This document shows positions 8,724-17,676 of a stretch of DNA of 64,000 bases, in pieces. The stretch spans positions 1,152,001 through 1,216,000 of the forward strand of contig JALDRJ010000002.1 of NCBI GenBank assembly GCA_031315865.1, in the 5' to 3' direction. This DNA is from Nitrospirales bacterium (GTDB taxonomy: Bacteria > Nitrospirota > Nitrospiria > Nitrospirales > UBA8639). Within the stretch, counting starts at the first letter, position 1, and each line of letters starts with the position of its first letter. The translations under genes and the position numbers were made by a program. A model generated the notes under the pieces. The model was not told where the DNA came from, searched no databases, and worked only from the letters and a program-made list of their open reading frames with translations.

Positions 8724-10403
8724 TTAAGACACGGTCTGAATCGAAACCAATAGAATTTTCCGTTTCGGTCTTGGAAATTCCCTCAAAATCGTTGAGGTCA
8801 GACCTGCGGCTGGTTGAATGATTTGCCGAAACTGGTGTTCAGTCATGAGGATTACCAATGATCCTGTTTGACGCACCTCCTTTTGCAGTGATTCCAATGC
8901 TTTTTCATCAGTCTGATTCTCGCCGATGATACGTTGATTCTTGTGCACGTGGAGCCAGTAATATAAATCCTCATCGCTTCTCCAATTCCAGTGTTGAAAG
9001 GTTTGAATCGGATCGTTCGGAGTTTTCAGATAAGACTGCACTTCCGACATAAGCAGTTTAGGAGAAGCGACAGCGTTAATCCCTGGCACGATGATCAGGA
9101 CAAGACTCATCATCAAACCCACAGCTAAGACCCCTACCATATTGAGTGCCGCACGCGCGTGGGCTGTAGAGACGGCATACATCAAAACTCCAGCGCCGAA
9201 TAGAAAGCCCACTTGATACATGAATGGAAATATGTCGGAAGGCAGATTCCATTTTTTTTCTAACAGATAGGGGGCCAGGAAAATGACGACCATAAGCAGA
9301 AGGCTCAACAGTACAAGCATGCGCTTGCTCGATGGAAACGTCCATAGATCGAAGTCTTGCGCGTCGAACACGCGATGATACACATACCCGATCATGAGCG
9401 CGATTCCCGGAATCATCGGCATGAGATAACGCTCATGTTTCTCAGGAAACAACGAAAAGGCCAGGATGTATCCCAACACCCACAGTAAAATGAACGTTTC
9501 TCTTGGATAGTGGCGTCGAGGTTTTTGTCGCCAGAGAAGGAGCAACCCGGCGGGAAGTAATGCAGACCATGGGAAACAGTCAAACCAGATCACGAAAAGA
9601 TACCAGACAATCGGGCGTTTCCCAAAATAGGCATCCAGTGCGCTGCCTTGCGTGTCTCCCGCTAATTTCGTCATGCGCTGCAGATTTTCTTTCAAGACAT
9701 AATGCTGAATAAACTCTTGCCCCAAGTAGACATAGTACCCTCCGACGAGTAGGACAAACGTGGCGATTCCCAGCCAAAAGTAACGGGTTTTGAAGGGTGT
9801 TCCATCACGACGAATGATCAGAAGCGCGACAAAGAGGGCCACAGGCAGCGCAAACGCGTGAAGGTTTTTCACCATGGCGCCGAATGCCAAGGCGATAAAC
9901 CCGATGACGTACCACCATGACTGTTCTTCCATGAAATAGGCTCGCACGAATCCCAGCGTGCCCAAGGTCATCGAAAAGGTAAGGACGGGGTCAATGATTG
10001 CCATTTGCCCGAACCATACGGATGCGTAGCACGTCAGCATCACCAGGGCCGCCCAAAAGCCAGCTGTCGATGAAAACAAGGTTCTCCCTATCCAATAGGT
10101 CGCCACGACAGTTCCGAAACTACAGAAGGCGCTCGGTAGCCGTAAGGCGGCTTCATTCATTCCCCAAGATTCTGTAGAGAATGCCTGGAGCCAGAAGAAC
10201 ATCGGAGGTTTATGGAGGTAGGGCTCACCATGCAGAGTCGGATGCACATAGGCACCCGTTCGGACCATCGTCTCGGTCACGGACGCATAGAGCCCTTCGG
10301 TCACGCCAAATAGGGAGACCGGAAGATTGTAAAAGAAGGCCAGCAGGCCCATTGTTCCGAGTACAAACCAATGTCCCCAACCGTTCCGACTGATTTGCTT
10401 CAT
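8724..10403 (-). CDS. GT39/ArnT-like membrane glycosyltransferase
   Basis: A 559-residue polytopic membrane protein. The N-terminal loop reads EGLYASVTETMVRTGAYVHP and is followed by a LHKPPMFFW segment. This is the pattern of lipid-linked-sugar glycosyltransferases related to ArnT and protein O-mannosyltransferases (PMT/GT39), where an acidic residue in the first periplasmic loop is catalytic. About ten hydrophobic helices follow, with the conserved FPEKHERYLMPMIPG near 345. The C-terminal 110 residues form a soluble periplasmic-type domain. Substrate unknown: lipid A, a glycan or a protein are all possible. It stands alone on the minus strand. The start is the ATG at 10403. Confidence 0.82.
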   Translation of the reverse strand: MKQISRNGWGHWFVLGTMGLLAFFYNLPVSLFGVTEGLYASVTETMVRTGAYVHPTLHGEPYLHKPPMFFWLQAFSTESWGMNEAALRLPSAFCSFGTVVATYWIGRTLFSSTAGFWAALVMLTCYASVWFGQMAIIDPVLTFSMTLGTLGFVRAYFMEEQSWWYVIGFIALAFGAMVKNLHAFALPVALFVALLIIRRDGTPFKTRYFWLGIATFVLLVGGYYVYLGQEFIQHYVLKENLQRMTKLAGDTQGSALDAYFGKRPIVWYLFVIWFDCFPWSALLPAGLLLLWRQKPRRHYPRETFILLWVLGYILAFSLFPEKHERYLMPMIPGIALMIGYVYHRVFDAQDFDLWTFPSSKRMLVLLSLLLMVVIFLAPYLLEKKWNLPSDIFPFMYQVGFLFGAGVLMYAVSTAHARAALNMVGVLAVGLMMSLVLIIVPGINAVASPKLLMSEVQSYLKTPNDPIQTFQHWNWRSDEDLYYWLHVHKNQRIIGENQTDEKALESLQKEVRQTGSLVILMTEHQFRQIIQPAAGLTSTILREFPRPKRKILLVSIQTVS

Positions 10404-10611
10404 AACTCTTGCTTGAACATCTCTAACCCTTGCTGCATTTCATGAAACACCGCAGGCCTCATTGCTTTTTGTTGGAGAACCATCAAGCCCCCCTATGGCC
10501 ATACCATTCCGGTCCATAGTGAAGAGATATTGTATACGACTCGTGGCCGGGGTTGTACCGGAGGAAGGAATGTAGAGTGTTAGTTCGGTTCGACGTATCG
10601 TGGACAGGGTC

Positions 10612-11607
10612 TCAGAAAACCAACGTCCACCCCTGCCGCTCGGCATCGCGTATCGTATACGAAACGCCATCGATCTTCGTACCGTCTTGATCGACCAGCG
10701 TTATGATCCCGCCTTTGTTCGAAAGTTGTGCGCCGTTCCCCGTTAACGTCACTCGCACGGCTTCACCCGGTTCTATGCCGCCGGTCAGTGTTTCACGCCT
10801 CTTATTCTTATCCAAAATTCCCCAACCTGAAATATCCACTGGATGTGGCGTTGGATTCAAAAGCGTGACGGTTTCTTTTCCTACATCACCATCTAGCGGG
10901 TTGACTCGTGCGGCCACAATGTTGATCTGCCCTTGCGGATCCTCCCCAGGTTCCATCGCAATGGCGTGCCCGGTCTGATCGTCGGTGTGCCACGACTGCG
11001 ACTGAAACGCCAGAAATATCGCTACCCACCGATCCTCACTGGGAAAGTGCATGAACAGCGCCCCATCTTGCCAGACGCCGTCATCGCTCACAAACCGTCC
11101 AACATTCCCCTGATTCATGTGGATATCATGAATACCATTCCCCGGTCGAAAACCGAAATACTTGTCCCGACTGTCGGCCTCTGGCCCCCACCGCTCACCA
11201 AATGCATACACGACGGCGTCTTCTTCCGCGAGCGCTCGTGTTACATGGGCGTCAATTTTTTCATTCAAATCATTATCCGGCCCGGGTACGTCATGGGGAA
11301 GGGGAATCAGGGAATCTCGATCAAACAGATTTCCTCGAATAAAATCCAACGCCAAACCATTGGGTTGACTCGGAAGAGCCGTAAAACCCGGAGGCTGTGT
11401 TTCCAATTCTGCCAGCAGTGGATGTTGAAACCGGTCATTGACGACGTACAACAATTCCGACGGACTCAGTTTTGATTTCACGTTGATGGCAATACGATAG
11501 TCCGTCTCGTCATCGACGAGATGAATTTGATAGTGGGGGCTTTGTCCCATACCCAAACGCGATTGAATTGGCCGTCCTTTTAGCAGACCGTATCGATGTA
11601 GCGGCAT
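10612..11607 (-). CDS. DUF2278 (YukJ-like) protein with C-terminal lamin-tail domain
   Basis: A 331-residue protein. Residues 1-215 match the DUF2278/YukJ pattern: the opening MPLHRYGLLKGRP, YRIAINVKSK, YAFGERWGPE, GIHDIHMNQGN and the closing FPSEDRWVAIFLAFQSQSWHTDD. Residues about 235-331 look like a lamin-tail (LTD) beta-sandwich: VTLLNPTPHPVDISGWGILDKN, GGIITLVDQDGTKIDGVSYT. Such fusions are known, but neither part has a demonstrated function in bacteria. There is no signal peptide. The start is the ATG at 11607, with AAAGGAG about 7 nt upstream. It is monocistronic, and an extensive inverted repeat lies about 145 nt upstream. Confidence 0.8.
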   Translation of the reverse strand: MPLHRYGLLKGRPIQSRLGMGQSPHYQIHLVDDETDYRIAINVKSKLSPSELLYVVNDRFQHPLLAELETQPPGFTALPSQPNGLALDFIRGNLFDRDSLIPLPHDVPGPDNDLNEKIDAHVTRALAEEDAVVYAFGERWGPEADSRDKYFGFRPGNGIHDIHMNQGNVGRFVSDDGVWQDGALFMHFPSEDRWVAIFLAFQSQSWHTDDQTGHAIAMEPGEDPQGQINIVAARVNPLDGDVGKETVTLLNPTPHPVDISGWGILDKNKRRETLTGGIEPGEAVRVTLTGNGAQLSNKGGIITLVDQDGTKIDGVSYTIRDAERQGWTLVF

Positions 11608-12149
11608 GTTTTATTCTCCTTTGTCATTGCTATACAAGCCCAGTAAACCTGAGGACATTTCTCACGGTTCTATATTCGTAAGGGCAATTGCCATACCGAA
11701 TGAATTCTTCGCTCTGACAAGAAATTTATTCAACCGTCACGCAGACTCGATATCTCTTCAGATACACCGGCGTCTCTGAAGAGATACGCTGCCGTATGGC
11801 ATGTTTGAGATCGTGGTGATGATGACGCGCCGTTACGGCCTGAAAATACACTGCCGTTCGTACCTTCATCGACTCTTTCACTCAATCTGGCTCTTCTTTT
11901 GCTTTATCCAACATTCACGATGCTGTCACCATGACAACGCCGTAACAACAGACAGCCCAAAAAACCCCTTTGTCAGTATGGATGTCAGGTAGGCAGGAGG
12001 AACACGGTGTTGCAAGCCGTCGAAACCGCCATCAATTCAGGCCGCTATCAAAACACCGGGGTTTGCACGGCATTTCTATTCGATCAACAAAATCCCGGAG
12101 GATGTGTGAAAGAGATAGGGTAGAGAAATTGCAAAAATATTTTTGTCTA
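11608..12149. other. Non-coding stretch upstream of the DUF2278 gene
   Basis: Short open frames occur here, for example 63 codons from 11801, but they have no ribosome-binding site and no protein-like composition. The only clear structure is the inverted repeat at 11751-11786. The region marks the left edge of the accessory segment. Confidence 0.45.
11751..11786. repeat. Perfect 12-bp inverted repeat with 12-nt spacer
   Basis: TATCTCTTCAGA at 11751-11762 and its exact complement TCTGAAGAGATA at 11775-11786 flank a 12-nt loop. It could be an operator dyad or an RNA hairpin. There is no T-run, so a terminator is less likely. Confidence 0.6.
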
Positions 12150-12602
12150 TCAAGCGTGAGAGAACAACCCGATGTTCAGTGGAAGGTTACGGAGCTTGGT
12201 TAATGCCCTGTCATTCGTCACAAACCAGTCAGCGTGTTGAGCGAGCGCCGTGGCCAGATGCAAGGCATCAGGGGTTCGAAGTGAGGACTCGGCTCGAAGC
12301 CGTGATGCATCATAGGCAATCCGGGCGTTCACGTCGATGAGCTCGAGATGAGGAAAATGCGTCAGCAAACCAAACACATTCTGTGCACTCGACGATAGGT
12401 GATCGCGAAATGCCGGCACCAGCAGTTCTGTCAAAACCAACGTTGAGGCTACGGCCTCGATCATCCCCTTTTCAATACGTTCAAACAGATTTTTAGCAGA
12501 ATCGTAAAAAACAGGGTGTCGTTCAAGGAAGTAGATAAACGTGACCGTATCGAGCGCAACTCGACTGCCAGAGGGAATTCGGGTTAGCGTTCCCGGTCCC
12601 AT
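12150..12602 (-). CDS. vapC: VapC-type PIN-domain toxin
   Basis: A 150-residue PIN-domain protein, probably a metal-dependent ribonuclease. The expected acidic residues are visible: the first Asp in VALDTVTFIYFLE, the Glu in LVLTELLVPAF, the Asp in RTPDALHLATAL and the Asp in FVTNDRAL. The start is the ATG at 12602 with GGGGACA immediately upstream. It overlaps the antitoxin gene by 19 nt, the usual toxin-antitoxin layout with the antitoxin first. VapC toxins usually cleave tRNA or rRNA, but the target here is unknown. Confidence 0.9.
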   Translation of the reverse strand: MGPGTLTRIPSGSRVALDTVTFIYFLERHPVFYDSAKNLFERIEKGMIEAVASTLVLTELLVPAFRDHLSSSAQNVFGLLTHFPHLELIDVNARIAYDASRLRAESSLRTPDALHLATALAQHADWFVTNDRALTKLRNLPLNIGLFSHA

Positions 12603-12823
12603 TGTCCCCGATCATCCTTCAACTTACGAGCATATCCCTTCCACGAAGATGCAGTGGTAATTGTTTCAAGCGCTTGTACGTAGGATTTGGGAACTTTTCG
12701 AAGGATGGCATGATCGCCTTCTACTTGAACATCGATTTGATCACCGGGGTTGATTCCCAATTGCTTTCGGACGGCGGCTGGCAAAACCAGTTGATGCTTG
12801 GAACTTAAGGTGGCATCGGGCAT
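12584..12823 (-). CDS. vapB: VapB antitoxin, AbrB/MazE-type
   Basis: A 79-residue protein beginning MPDATLSSKHQLVLPAAVRK, a SpoVT/AbrB swapped-hairpin DNA-binding domain (residues 1-45, with LGINPGDQIDVQVEG). The charged C-terminal tail (WKGYARKLKDDRGQWDRE) would bind and block VapC. I chose the ATG at 12823 because GGAG lies 7 nt upstream; an ATG 15 nt earlier lacks one. It probably represses its own operon through the inverted repeat about 50 nt upstream. Confidence 0.88.
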   Translation of the reverse strand: MPDATLSSKHQLVLPAAVRKQLGINPGDQIDVQVEGDHAILRKVPKSYVQALETITTASSWKGYARKLKDDRGQWDRER

Positions 12824-12873
12824 CGTTTTTCTCCACATCCCTATTTAAAATGATCGAAAGCAACTTCAAGATA

Positions 12874-12891
12874 CTTTACTTCATGGTAAAG
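12874..12891. promoter_or_regulatory. Candidate VapB operator
   Basis: Inverted repeat CTTTAC-6 nt-GTAAAG, located 51-68 nt upstream of the vapB start. The position and symmetry fit autorepression by an AbrB-type antitoxin. Confidence 0.45.
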
Positions 12892-13339
12892 CGATACGGA
12901 AATTCTGTCAAGTGATGAATCCACGAAATGCCATCAATCCGGAGTTGTCGAGGAAGGATTGGTTTGGCGGGGAGGAAGCGTATACTTTATGAATCTTCTT
13001 CTCGTTATCCGTTTCGATACATCTTTGTATCTAAAGCAATACAGGCGCTAGCTGGTAGGGCCATTGATCGCAACCAACTGTTCCACAAGATATGAAGTCA
13101 TCTTTCTATACACTTATCGTGCATTGAAAAATTATTAGCGGTGAGGCCAAATCTGGCTCATGACTTGCTTCATGTTGAAATAAAGACAGGATTGTACCAA
13201 TATCGCATCAATAGACTACGCTCATTCAGAGCGATTTAAAGTCATGAGATTCCATCAGTAATAGACTGCCAAAAGATAGGACGTAATAAGCACAGCAATA
13301 ATACAACAATAGATCCGGCCCTAATAGGAAGGAGTACAG
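12892..13339. other. Intergenic region between vapBC and the SNase-like gene
   Basis: About 450 nt with no plausible gene on either strand. It should hold the promoter of the rightward SNase-like gene. I see no repeat or conserved structure. Confidence 0.4.
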
Positions 13340-14338
13340 ATGGGAAAAGCCATATTTTCGAACGGCAACTTCATCTTTGGTGAAAGCGGACTTGGCCGGT
13401 ATGGGCAAGGCATAGGATCGGTCAAACAAGTCACCCATGATGGCGACACCGTCAACGTACGCCTCCTGGACAATTTGGCGATTCGGTTTTTGGGTATAGA
13501 CACGCCGGAAACGAGTTTCGATTTACCCGAGCCGGCAGGTGAGGCCAATACACTAAATTTCGTCTCACTTGGTGACGATCGATGGGAAAATTTTCTCAGC
13601 AATCCATTCAGTTCAACATGGAAGACATTCTCCCCACCTCTTCACCATGACTTACACACACACTTATCGACGGCCACCGGAGTGGGGGTCGCCAAAAATC
13701 ATCACACACATGCCAAAGCCGCAGAAGATGAATTGGAAAGGTTGATTCAGGAAGATTTTGACAGCAGGGGACTCAGCGATGAGAACGGCCGGTTTTTTAT
13801 GGCTTTTGCCAACGACGTGATGGATGGATATGGTCGTCTGTTGTGTTACCTGAATATCCAAGAACCAAATGCGGAACGGCGGCCTGTAACTTACAATGAG
13901 CGTTTACTCGCGTCGGGAATGGCCGTGCCGTATTTTATCTGGCCGAATATTGACCCATTTCGACGAGAACCTTCTCTCGCCAACGCGGCCTTATCACCCA
14001 CAGCCTTTCGTCAGCGAATTGCAGAATCACCCACACTATCCGTCTCCAGAGCGGCCGTCAAACAAGCCCGCCATGATCGCAAGGGTATTTTTTCCCCAAC
14101 CGACCCGCTCATGCTCCTTCCGTTTGAGCTTCGTTTTCTGGCACGTCGCCAGCCGCCATCACGTTGGGTGATTGACCTCGCGGCAGAAGACAATCGGATC
14201 TATGTCCCTCAACGATACATCAACATTCCGAACGTCGAAGACCGGTTGTTTCTCCCGGAAGAATTCGTACCGCTCTTTACTTCGAAAGGGTGGCAAGCCA
14301 GTACTTTAGAAGCCCCTTGCCAAGTCGCAATCGCCTGA
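13340..14338 (+). CDS. Staphylococcal-nuclease-like (SNase) protein with large insertion
   Basis: A 332-residue protein with the parts of an SNase fold in order. VTHDGDTVNVRLLDN (31-45) and IRFLGIDTPET (48-58) supply metal-binding Asp residues, Arg49 and Glu57. YGRLLCYLNI (164-173) supplies the third catalytic Arg (166), and NERLLASGMAVPYF (186-199) closes the domain. Classical SNases have about 30 residues between the TPE motif and the YGR strand; here there are over 100, rich in His (HHDLHTH, KNHHTHAK). About 130 C-terminal residues have no domain I recognise. There is no signal peptide, so it may act inside the cell, unlike most thermonucleases. AGGAAGGAG lies just before the ATG. Confidence 0.75.
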   Translation: MGKAIFSNGNFIFGESGLGRYGQGIGSVKQVTHDGDTVNVRLLDNLAIRFLGIDTPETSFDLPEPAGEANTLNFVSLGDDRWENFLSNPFSSTWKTFSPPLHHDLHTHLSTATGVGVAKNHHTHAKAAEDELERLIQEDFDSRGLSDENGRFFMAFANDVMDGYGRLLCYLNIQEPNAERRPVTYNERLLASGMAVPYFIWPNIDPFRREPSLANAALSPTAFRQRIAESPTLSVSRAAVKQARHDRKGIFSPTDPLMLLPFELRFLARRQPPSRWVIDLAAEDNRIYVPQRYINIPNVEDRLFLPEEFVPLFTSKGWQASTLEAPCQVAIA

Positions 14339-14404
14339 AGCCGTGTTGATCATCTCCAGAGATGCTTTCCCTCCGCACGAAGCTCGTGCCCTTGAGGCAC
14401 CGGT

Positions 14405-14953
14405 TTAAAACCGCACGCCAAAAGTGAGACTTGGCATGACATTCGTGTCATTATAACTACCGCGATGATCCAAGTCGGTGAAGTTCAACAAAAAATCACT
14501 TTTAAACGCCAGCTGCGGGTTAATTTGATAATCGAGCCCCACCCCCAAGGGAATAAGAAATGAAGTATCCGACGGCCCTGCGTCGGCGTGGACAAATCCG
14601 ATACCGCCCTGCAGCAGAACCTTGAATTTGTCGCTTCCTTCGATGGGAAAAGCATATTTGCCTTGCCCGGAAAACCCAACGAGTGTGAGATCACCCGTAA
14701 AACCCAATTGAAGAAGGGGTCCAAAGGATGCGCGTTCGTTGAGACGGACATCTCCAGTAAAATTGAGAGCAAACGCGGCACCATCAGGGGTATTCGCCAA
14801 ATACCCCAAGGCCCCGCCAACACTCCACGGTTTCTGGGACGATGGCTCTGCAGCTTGTACGTCGTTCGTGCCGAACAACCCAACACTCAACCACATGATG
14901 GCACCTATCCATACACTCATTGTTTTTTTACTGCTTCTAAGGTCACATAGCAT
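14405..14953 (-). CDS. Small outer-membrane beta-barrel protein
   Basis: A 182-residue protein with an N-terminal signal peptide ending near VQAAEP. Alternating amphipathic strands follow (SVGGALGYLAN, FALNFTGDVRL, GFSGQGKYAFP, LTFGVRF). It ends in Phe preceded by a hydrophobic/aromatic alternation, the usual outer-membrane insertion signal. This is the OmpW/OmpX-like or porin-family small barrel type. No ligand or function can be assigned. It converges with the SNase-like gene, 66 nt away. Confidence 0.75.
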   Translation of the reverse strand: MLCDLRSSKKTMSVWIGAIMWLSVGLFGTNDVQAAEPSSQKPWSVGGALGYLANTPDGAAFALNFTGDVRLNERASFGPLLQLGFTGDLTLVGFSGQGKYAFPIEGSDKFKVLLQGGIGFVHADAGPSDTSFLIPLGVGLDYQINPQLAFKSDFLLNFTDLDHRGSYNDTNVMPSLTFGVRF

Positions 14954-15140
14954 ATTACGAATCCTCCTTTACCTGTAAATCGTTCAGTGATAACCCTTGC
15001 CGTACACAGTTACGATTGTCAATGCAATAGGACAAGCCTGTCAAAAAGTCAAGAAGGGATTGTGTATCATAAGATCCTGATTGAAAAGATAGAACGATCA
15101 GGACGCGCAACAAGGTTTACGAGACAATTTGGAGGAATGC

Positions 15141-15896
15141 ATGATGGATGACCATAGGCTCGACGTTTTCTTCGACGTCCACTGCGGTCTTCCCCGTCAG
15201 GGACCGGGAGACGCCAAGAGTACGCGCAAAGCGCTCAGGCTTTGTCGTGACCTGCCGTCAGACGCCAACATCCTCGATATCGGATGCGGGCCAGGCGCTC
15301 AAACCGTCGTAATCGCAGAGGCCCTGCCTGAAGCTCGTATCACAGCTATCGATGCGCATGAGCCGTACTTGAAGCAATTGCAAGACCGGGCAAAATCGGT
15401 GGCATGCGACACACGAATATCGGCCCAACGGCATGATATGAGCCAACTACCGTTCACGCCTGGTAGCTTTGACCTCGTCTGGGCGGAAGGCTCAGCCTAC
15501 ATCATGGGGGTTTCCCACGCATTGAGAACATGGAGGCCCTTGCTGCAAAACGGAGGTTATATTGCTCTAACAGAGCTCGTGTGGTTGACCAAGAATCCCC
15601 CGGCGAAAGCCTCTGAATTTTTCACGATGGAATATCCCGACATGACCACGCCTGACAAAATCGTCTCAATAATCGCCGAAGCCGGTTATCAGACGCTCGA
15701 TCACTTCACGCTCCCGGATCATGCCTGGTGGGATGACTACTACACACCACTTTCAACTCGACTCCAGTCATTGGAGAAAAAATACGCTGGCGACGAGGCC
15801 GCGATGGCGGTCATTGAATTGACGAAAAAAGAACTGGCTATTCGTGAGCAGTTCAGCGCCAGTTATGGGTATGAGTTTTTTGTGGCGAGGAAATAA
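15141..15896 (+). CDS. Class I SAM-dependent methyltransferase
   Basis: A protein of about 251 residues with the SAM-binding motif I NILDIGCGPGAQT, an acidic end of strand 2 (ITAIDAHEPYL), motif II-like DLVWAEGSAYIM and post-motif GGYIALTEL. It belongs to the small-molecule methyltransferase group (UbiE/arsenite-methyltransferase-like fold); the substrate is unknown. GGAGGA at 15131-15136 supports the ATG at 15141 or the next one at 15144; an in-frame TTG at 15129 is too close to it. It stands alone on the plus strand. Confidence 0.85.
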   Translation: MMDDHRLDVFFDVHCGLPRQGPGDAKSTRKALRLCRDLPSDANILDIGCGPGAQTVVIAEALPEARITAIDAHEPYLKQLQDRAKSVACDTRISAQRHDMSQLPFTPGSFDLVWAEGSAYIMGVSHALRTWRPLLQNGGYIALTELVWLTKNPPAKASEFFTMEYPDMTTPDKIVSIIAEAGYQTLDHFTLPDHAWWDDYYTPLSTRLQSLEKKYAGDEAAMAVIELTKKELAIREQFSASYGYEFFVARK

Positions 15897-16017
15897 AGCA
15901 CGTCAAAGAGACCATACTTTCGGGAGCTTTAGATAGATGTTAGGGACATGCGGGTCTACAAGAAGATTGGAAAACACTCCATTTCCACTCAATTCCTGAA
16001 AGGGGAGGAGAATCACA

Positions 16018-17376
16018 ATGCTGAATCGCCGTAACATATACGCCATCCTTCTGAGCCTTTCGACTTCCTATCTTATAGCGACCAGTGTCTACGCCGATGC
16101 TTCCGACCCCATCCGTCGTTGCAGCTATGAACAAAAAATCCACTCCCTGTCGAAGACATTGAAAAATTCAGAAGGGTCGCAGGATCGAGCGGAAACTATC
16201 ACCAAACGCATACAATATATCGAAGAAATGAATCGCTTAGATGCGAATACTCAGTTCAAATTTTGCTCTGATGAAAGCGGGAAAGCCTCTCTCAAATTTA
16301 ATACGCCGGAGGAAAAATGGCGCGATAGGATCGAAACCCTTTTCAGCCTGCTCAAGGTGTTAGATCGGAAGGCTGTCGCTCATGGGAGTCTTCAGGGAGT
16401 AGGGGATTCCATAAAAGAACAAATTAAGAAAGCAAAGGAAAAGCTTGCAGACCTTCGGGAATTCAAAAAGCGGGCAATTGATAAGTATGAAACCGCCACG
16501 CATAGCAAAACAGGAAATCTTGATGAATTGTTTCAAGAATACCAACAACTGCGCAAAGAGCGACAGGATGCGATGAACAACCTGTCCCACCTGGCCGACC
16601 GGTGGCTCTGCCTAGGCGCGACAGCCGAAGATATGGAATTGGCACGTCTATTTCATGAAACTATCCCACAAGATTCAAGCTGTAATCCGTTATTACGGGT
16701 AAATTTACTAGACCGCATCCGCACGAGCGGAGGAAGCCTGATCAATAGGGCTTTGCTGGAAAAAGAGACCTATGAACGAGTAAAAATGGCCTGCCCGAAC
16801 CTAGGCCCGTTGGGAGCAACCGGCAGTTGGCACACCAAACACGTGCAAACCCAATCGACGAAATACCCGCAAGGGCATGTCTGGTACGTGGCAGTTTCAC
16901 CCACAAGCCTGGAGAAGACCATCGAAAAGAATTTTCGCGACGGTTCAAAAGAGAAAGTACATGCCAAAGTCACAGCGACCCAAGGCCCGCCCTCGAAATT
17001 GAATATTGGACGGCCTGCGACCGGAGAAGTCAATTTTGTCGTGGAAGGGGAAATTTCGGGGTTTATCAAAAAGATGTCAGCCGAAGGGATGAGCAATGAT
17101 CTCCGTTGTATCAATTGCGAGTTTAAGTTGTTGGGGGGGTATCAACAGGTCCATCCCCGTACTGGTCGCTATTGCAACCCCACAGGAAAGAAAGAGCGGT
17201 GGAACCCGAGTCAATCGTTCTCTTCAAGAATTGCTATCGGATCCTTAAATTTTTGTCGAAGAAAATTTAGATATGAAATTCAAGTCGTCGCGACCTCTAA
17301 AATGAAGTCGCCAGAAATTCATTTGAAAGGGCCTTCTCTGTCAGAAATCATGTGGACCTATGATCAGCGAGATTAA
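16018..17376 (+). CDS. Secreted coiled-coil protein of unknown function
   Basis: I do not recognise a family. The 452-residue product starts with a signal peptide (residues 1-26, cleavage expected near VYADA) and is therefore probably periplasmic or exported. Residues about 35-200 are strongly helical and charged, with coiled-coil spacing (KEQIKKAKEKLADLREFKKR, YQQLRKERQDAMNNL). Residues about 260-452 look more beta-rich and carry several Cys residues (RCINCEF, RYCNP, LNFCRRKF), which might form disulfides. GGGGAGGAG lies about 8 nt before the ATG. Neighbours do not suggest a role. Confidence 0.65.
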   Translation: MLNRRNIYAILLSLSTSYLIATSVYADASDPIRRCSYEQKIHSLSKTLKNSEGSQDRAETITKRIQYIEEMNRLDANTQFKFCSDESGKASLKFNTPEEKWRDRIETLFSLLKVLDRKAVAHGSLQGVGDSIKEQIKKAKEKLADLREFKKRAIDKYETATHSKTGNLDELFQEYQQLRKERQDAMNNLSHLADRWLCLGATAEDMELARLFHETIPQDSSCNPLLRVNLLDRIRTSGGSLINRALLEKETYERVKMACPNLGPLGATGSWHTKHVQTQSTKYPQGHVWYVAVSPTSLEKTIEKNFRDGSKEKVHAKVTATQGPPSKLNIGRPATGEVNFVVEGEISGFIKKMSAEGMSNDLRCINCEFKLLGGYQQVHPRTGRYCNPTGKKERWNPSQSFSSRIAIGSLNFCRRKFRYEIQVVATSKMKSPEIHLKGPSLSEIMWTYDQRD

Positions 17377-17432
17377 AATGCTTCGATGAAAACTGTACAT
17401 GAACCAATTTGGATTCCGCCCCAATATCGTCT

Positions 17433-17455
17433 CATTTAATATTTCATATTAAATG
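17433..17455. repeat. Perfect 10-bp inverted repeat, 3-nt loop
   Basis: CATTTAATAT and ATATTAAATG flank TTC, 57 nt after the stop of the secreted coiled-coil gene. It could end that transcript, although no T-run follows, or be an operator. Confidence 0.55.
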
Positions 17456-17472
17456 GGATGATCGTGTGCTCG

Positions 17473-17525
17473 CGCAAGTTTCTCCATATCGAGGACAGAT
17501 TAATCGTAGAGCTTTCTGGGCCAGA
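17473..17525. mobile_element. Orphan IS3-type end (remnant)
   Basis: This stretch resembles the left end of the IS at 27210. GACAGATTAATCGTAGAGCT followed by TTCTGG differs from the IS copy by one base over about 26 nt. The segment before it (CGCAAGTTTCTCC) is a diverged version of the terminal repeat TGTAAGCTTCCCC. No transposase follows, so this is the scar of an older, related element. Confidence 0.6.
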
Positions 17526-17647
17526 ACTTCTTCTATCTCCATAGACAACTTAGCAAACCTCATCAGTGAGAGGAAATGCCGAGTTTTAGGGCAATGGGCG
17601 GAAAGGTGCATTCCGTTGACCTTGTGCCGAGCAAGGACAAAAAATCC

Positions 17648-17676
17648 TTGCAAAACGTACGCCTTTACCGTACACT
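17648..17676 (+). promoter_or_regulatory. Promoter of higBA
   Basis: TTGCAA at 17648-17653 and TACACT at 17671-17676 are spaced by exactly 17 nt. The -10 element ends only 8 nt before the toxin ATG, so transcription should begin within about 1-3 nt of the start codon. Confidence 0.55.

Noticed and set aside
11801-11992. 63-codon frame with Cys/His content
   Set aside because: The CCHH-like stretch is not a zinc-finger spacing, no ribosome-binding site is present and the composition is unlike neighbouring genes.
14375-14389. GCACGA-AGC-TCGTGC hairpin as a terminator between convergent genes
   Set aside because: Only 6 bp with no T-run on either side; too weak to report as a terminator.
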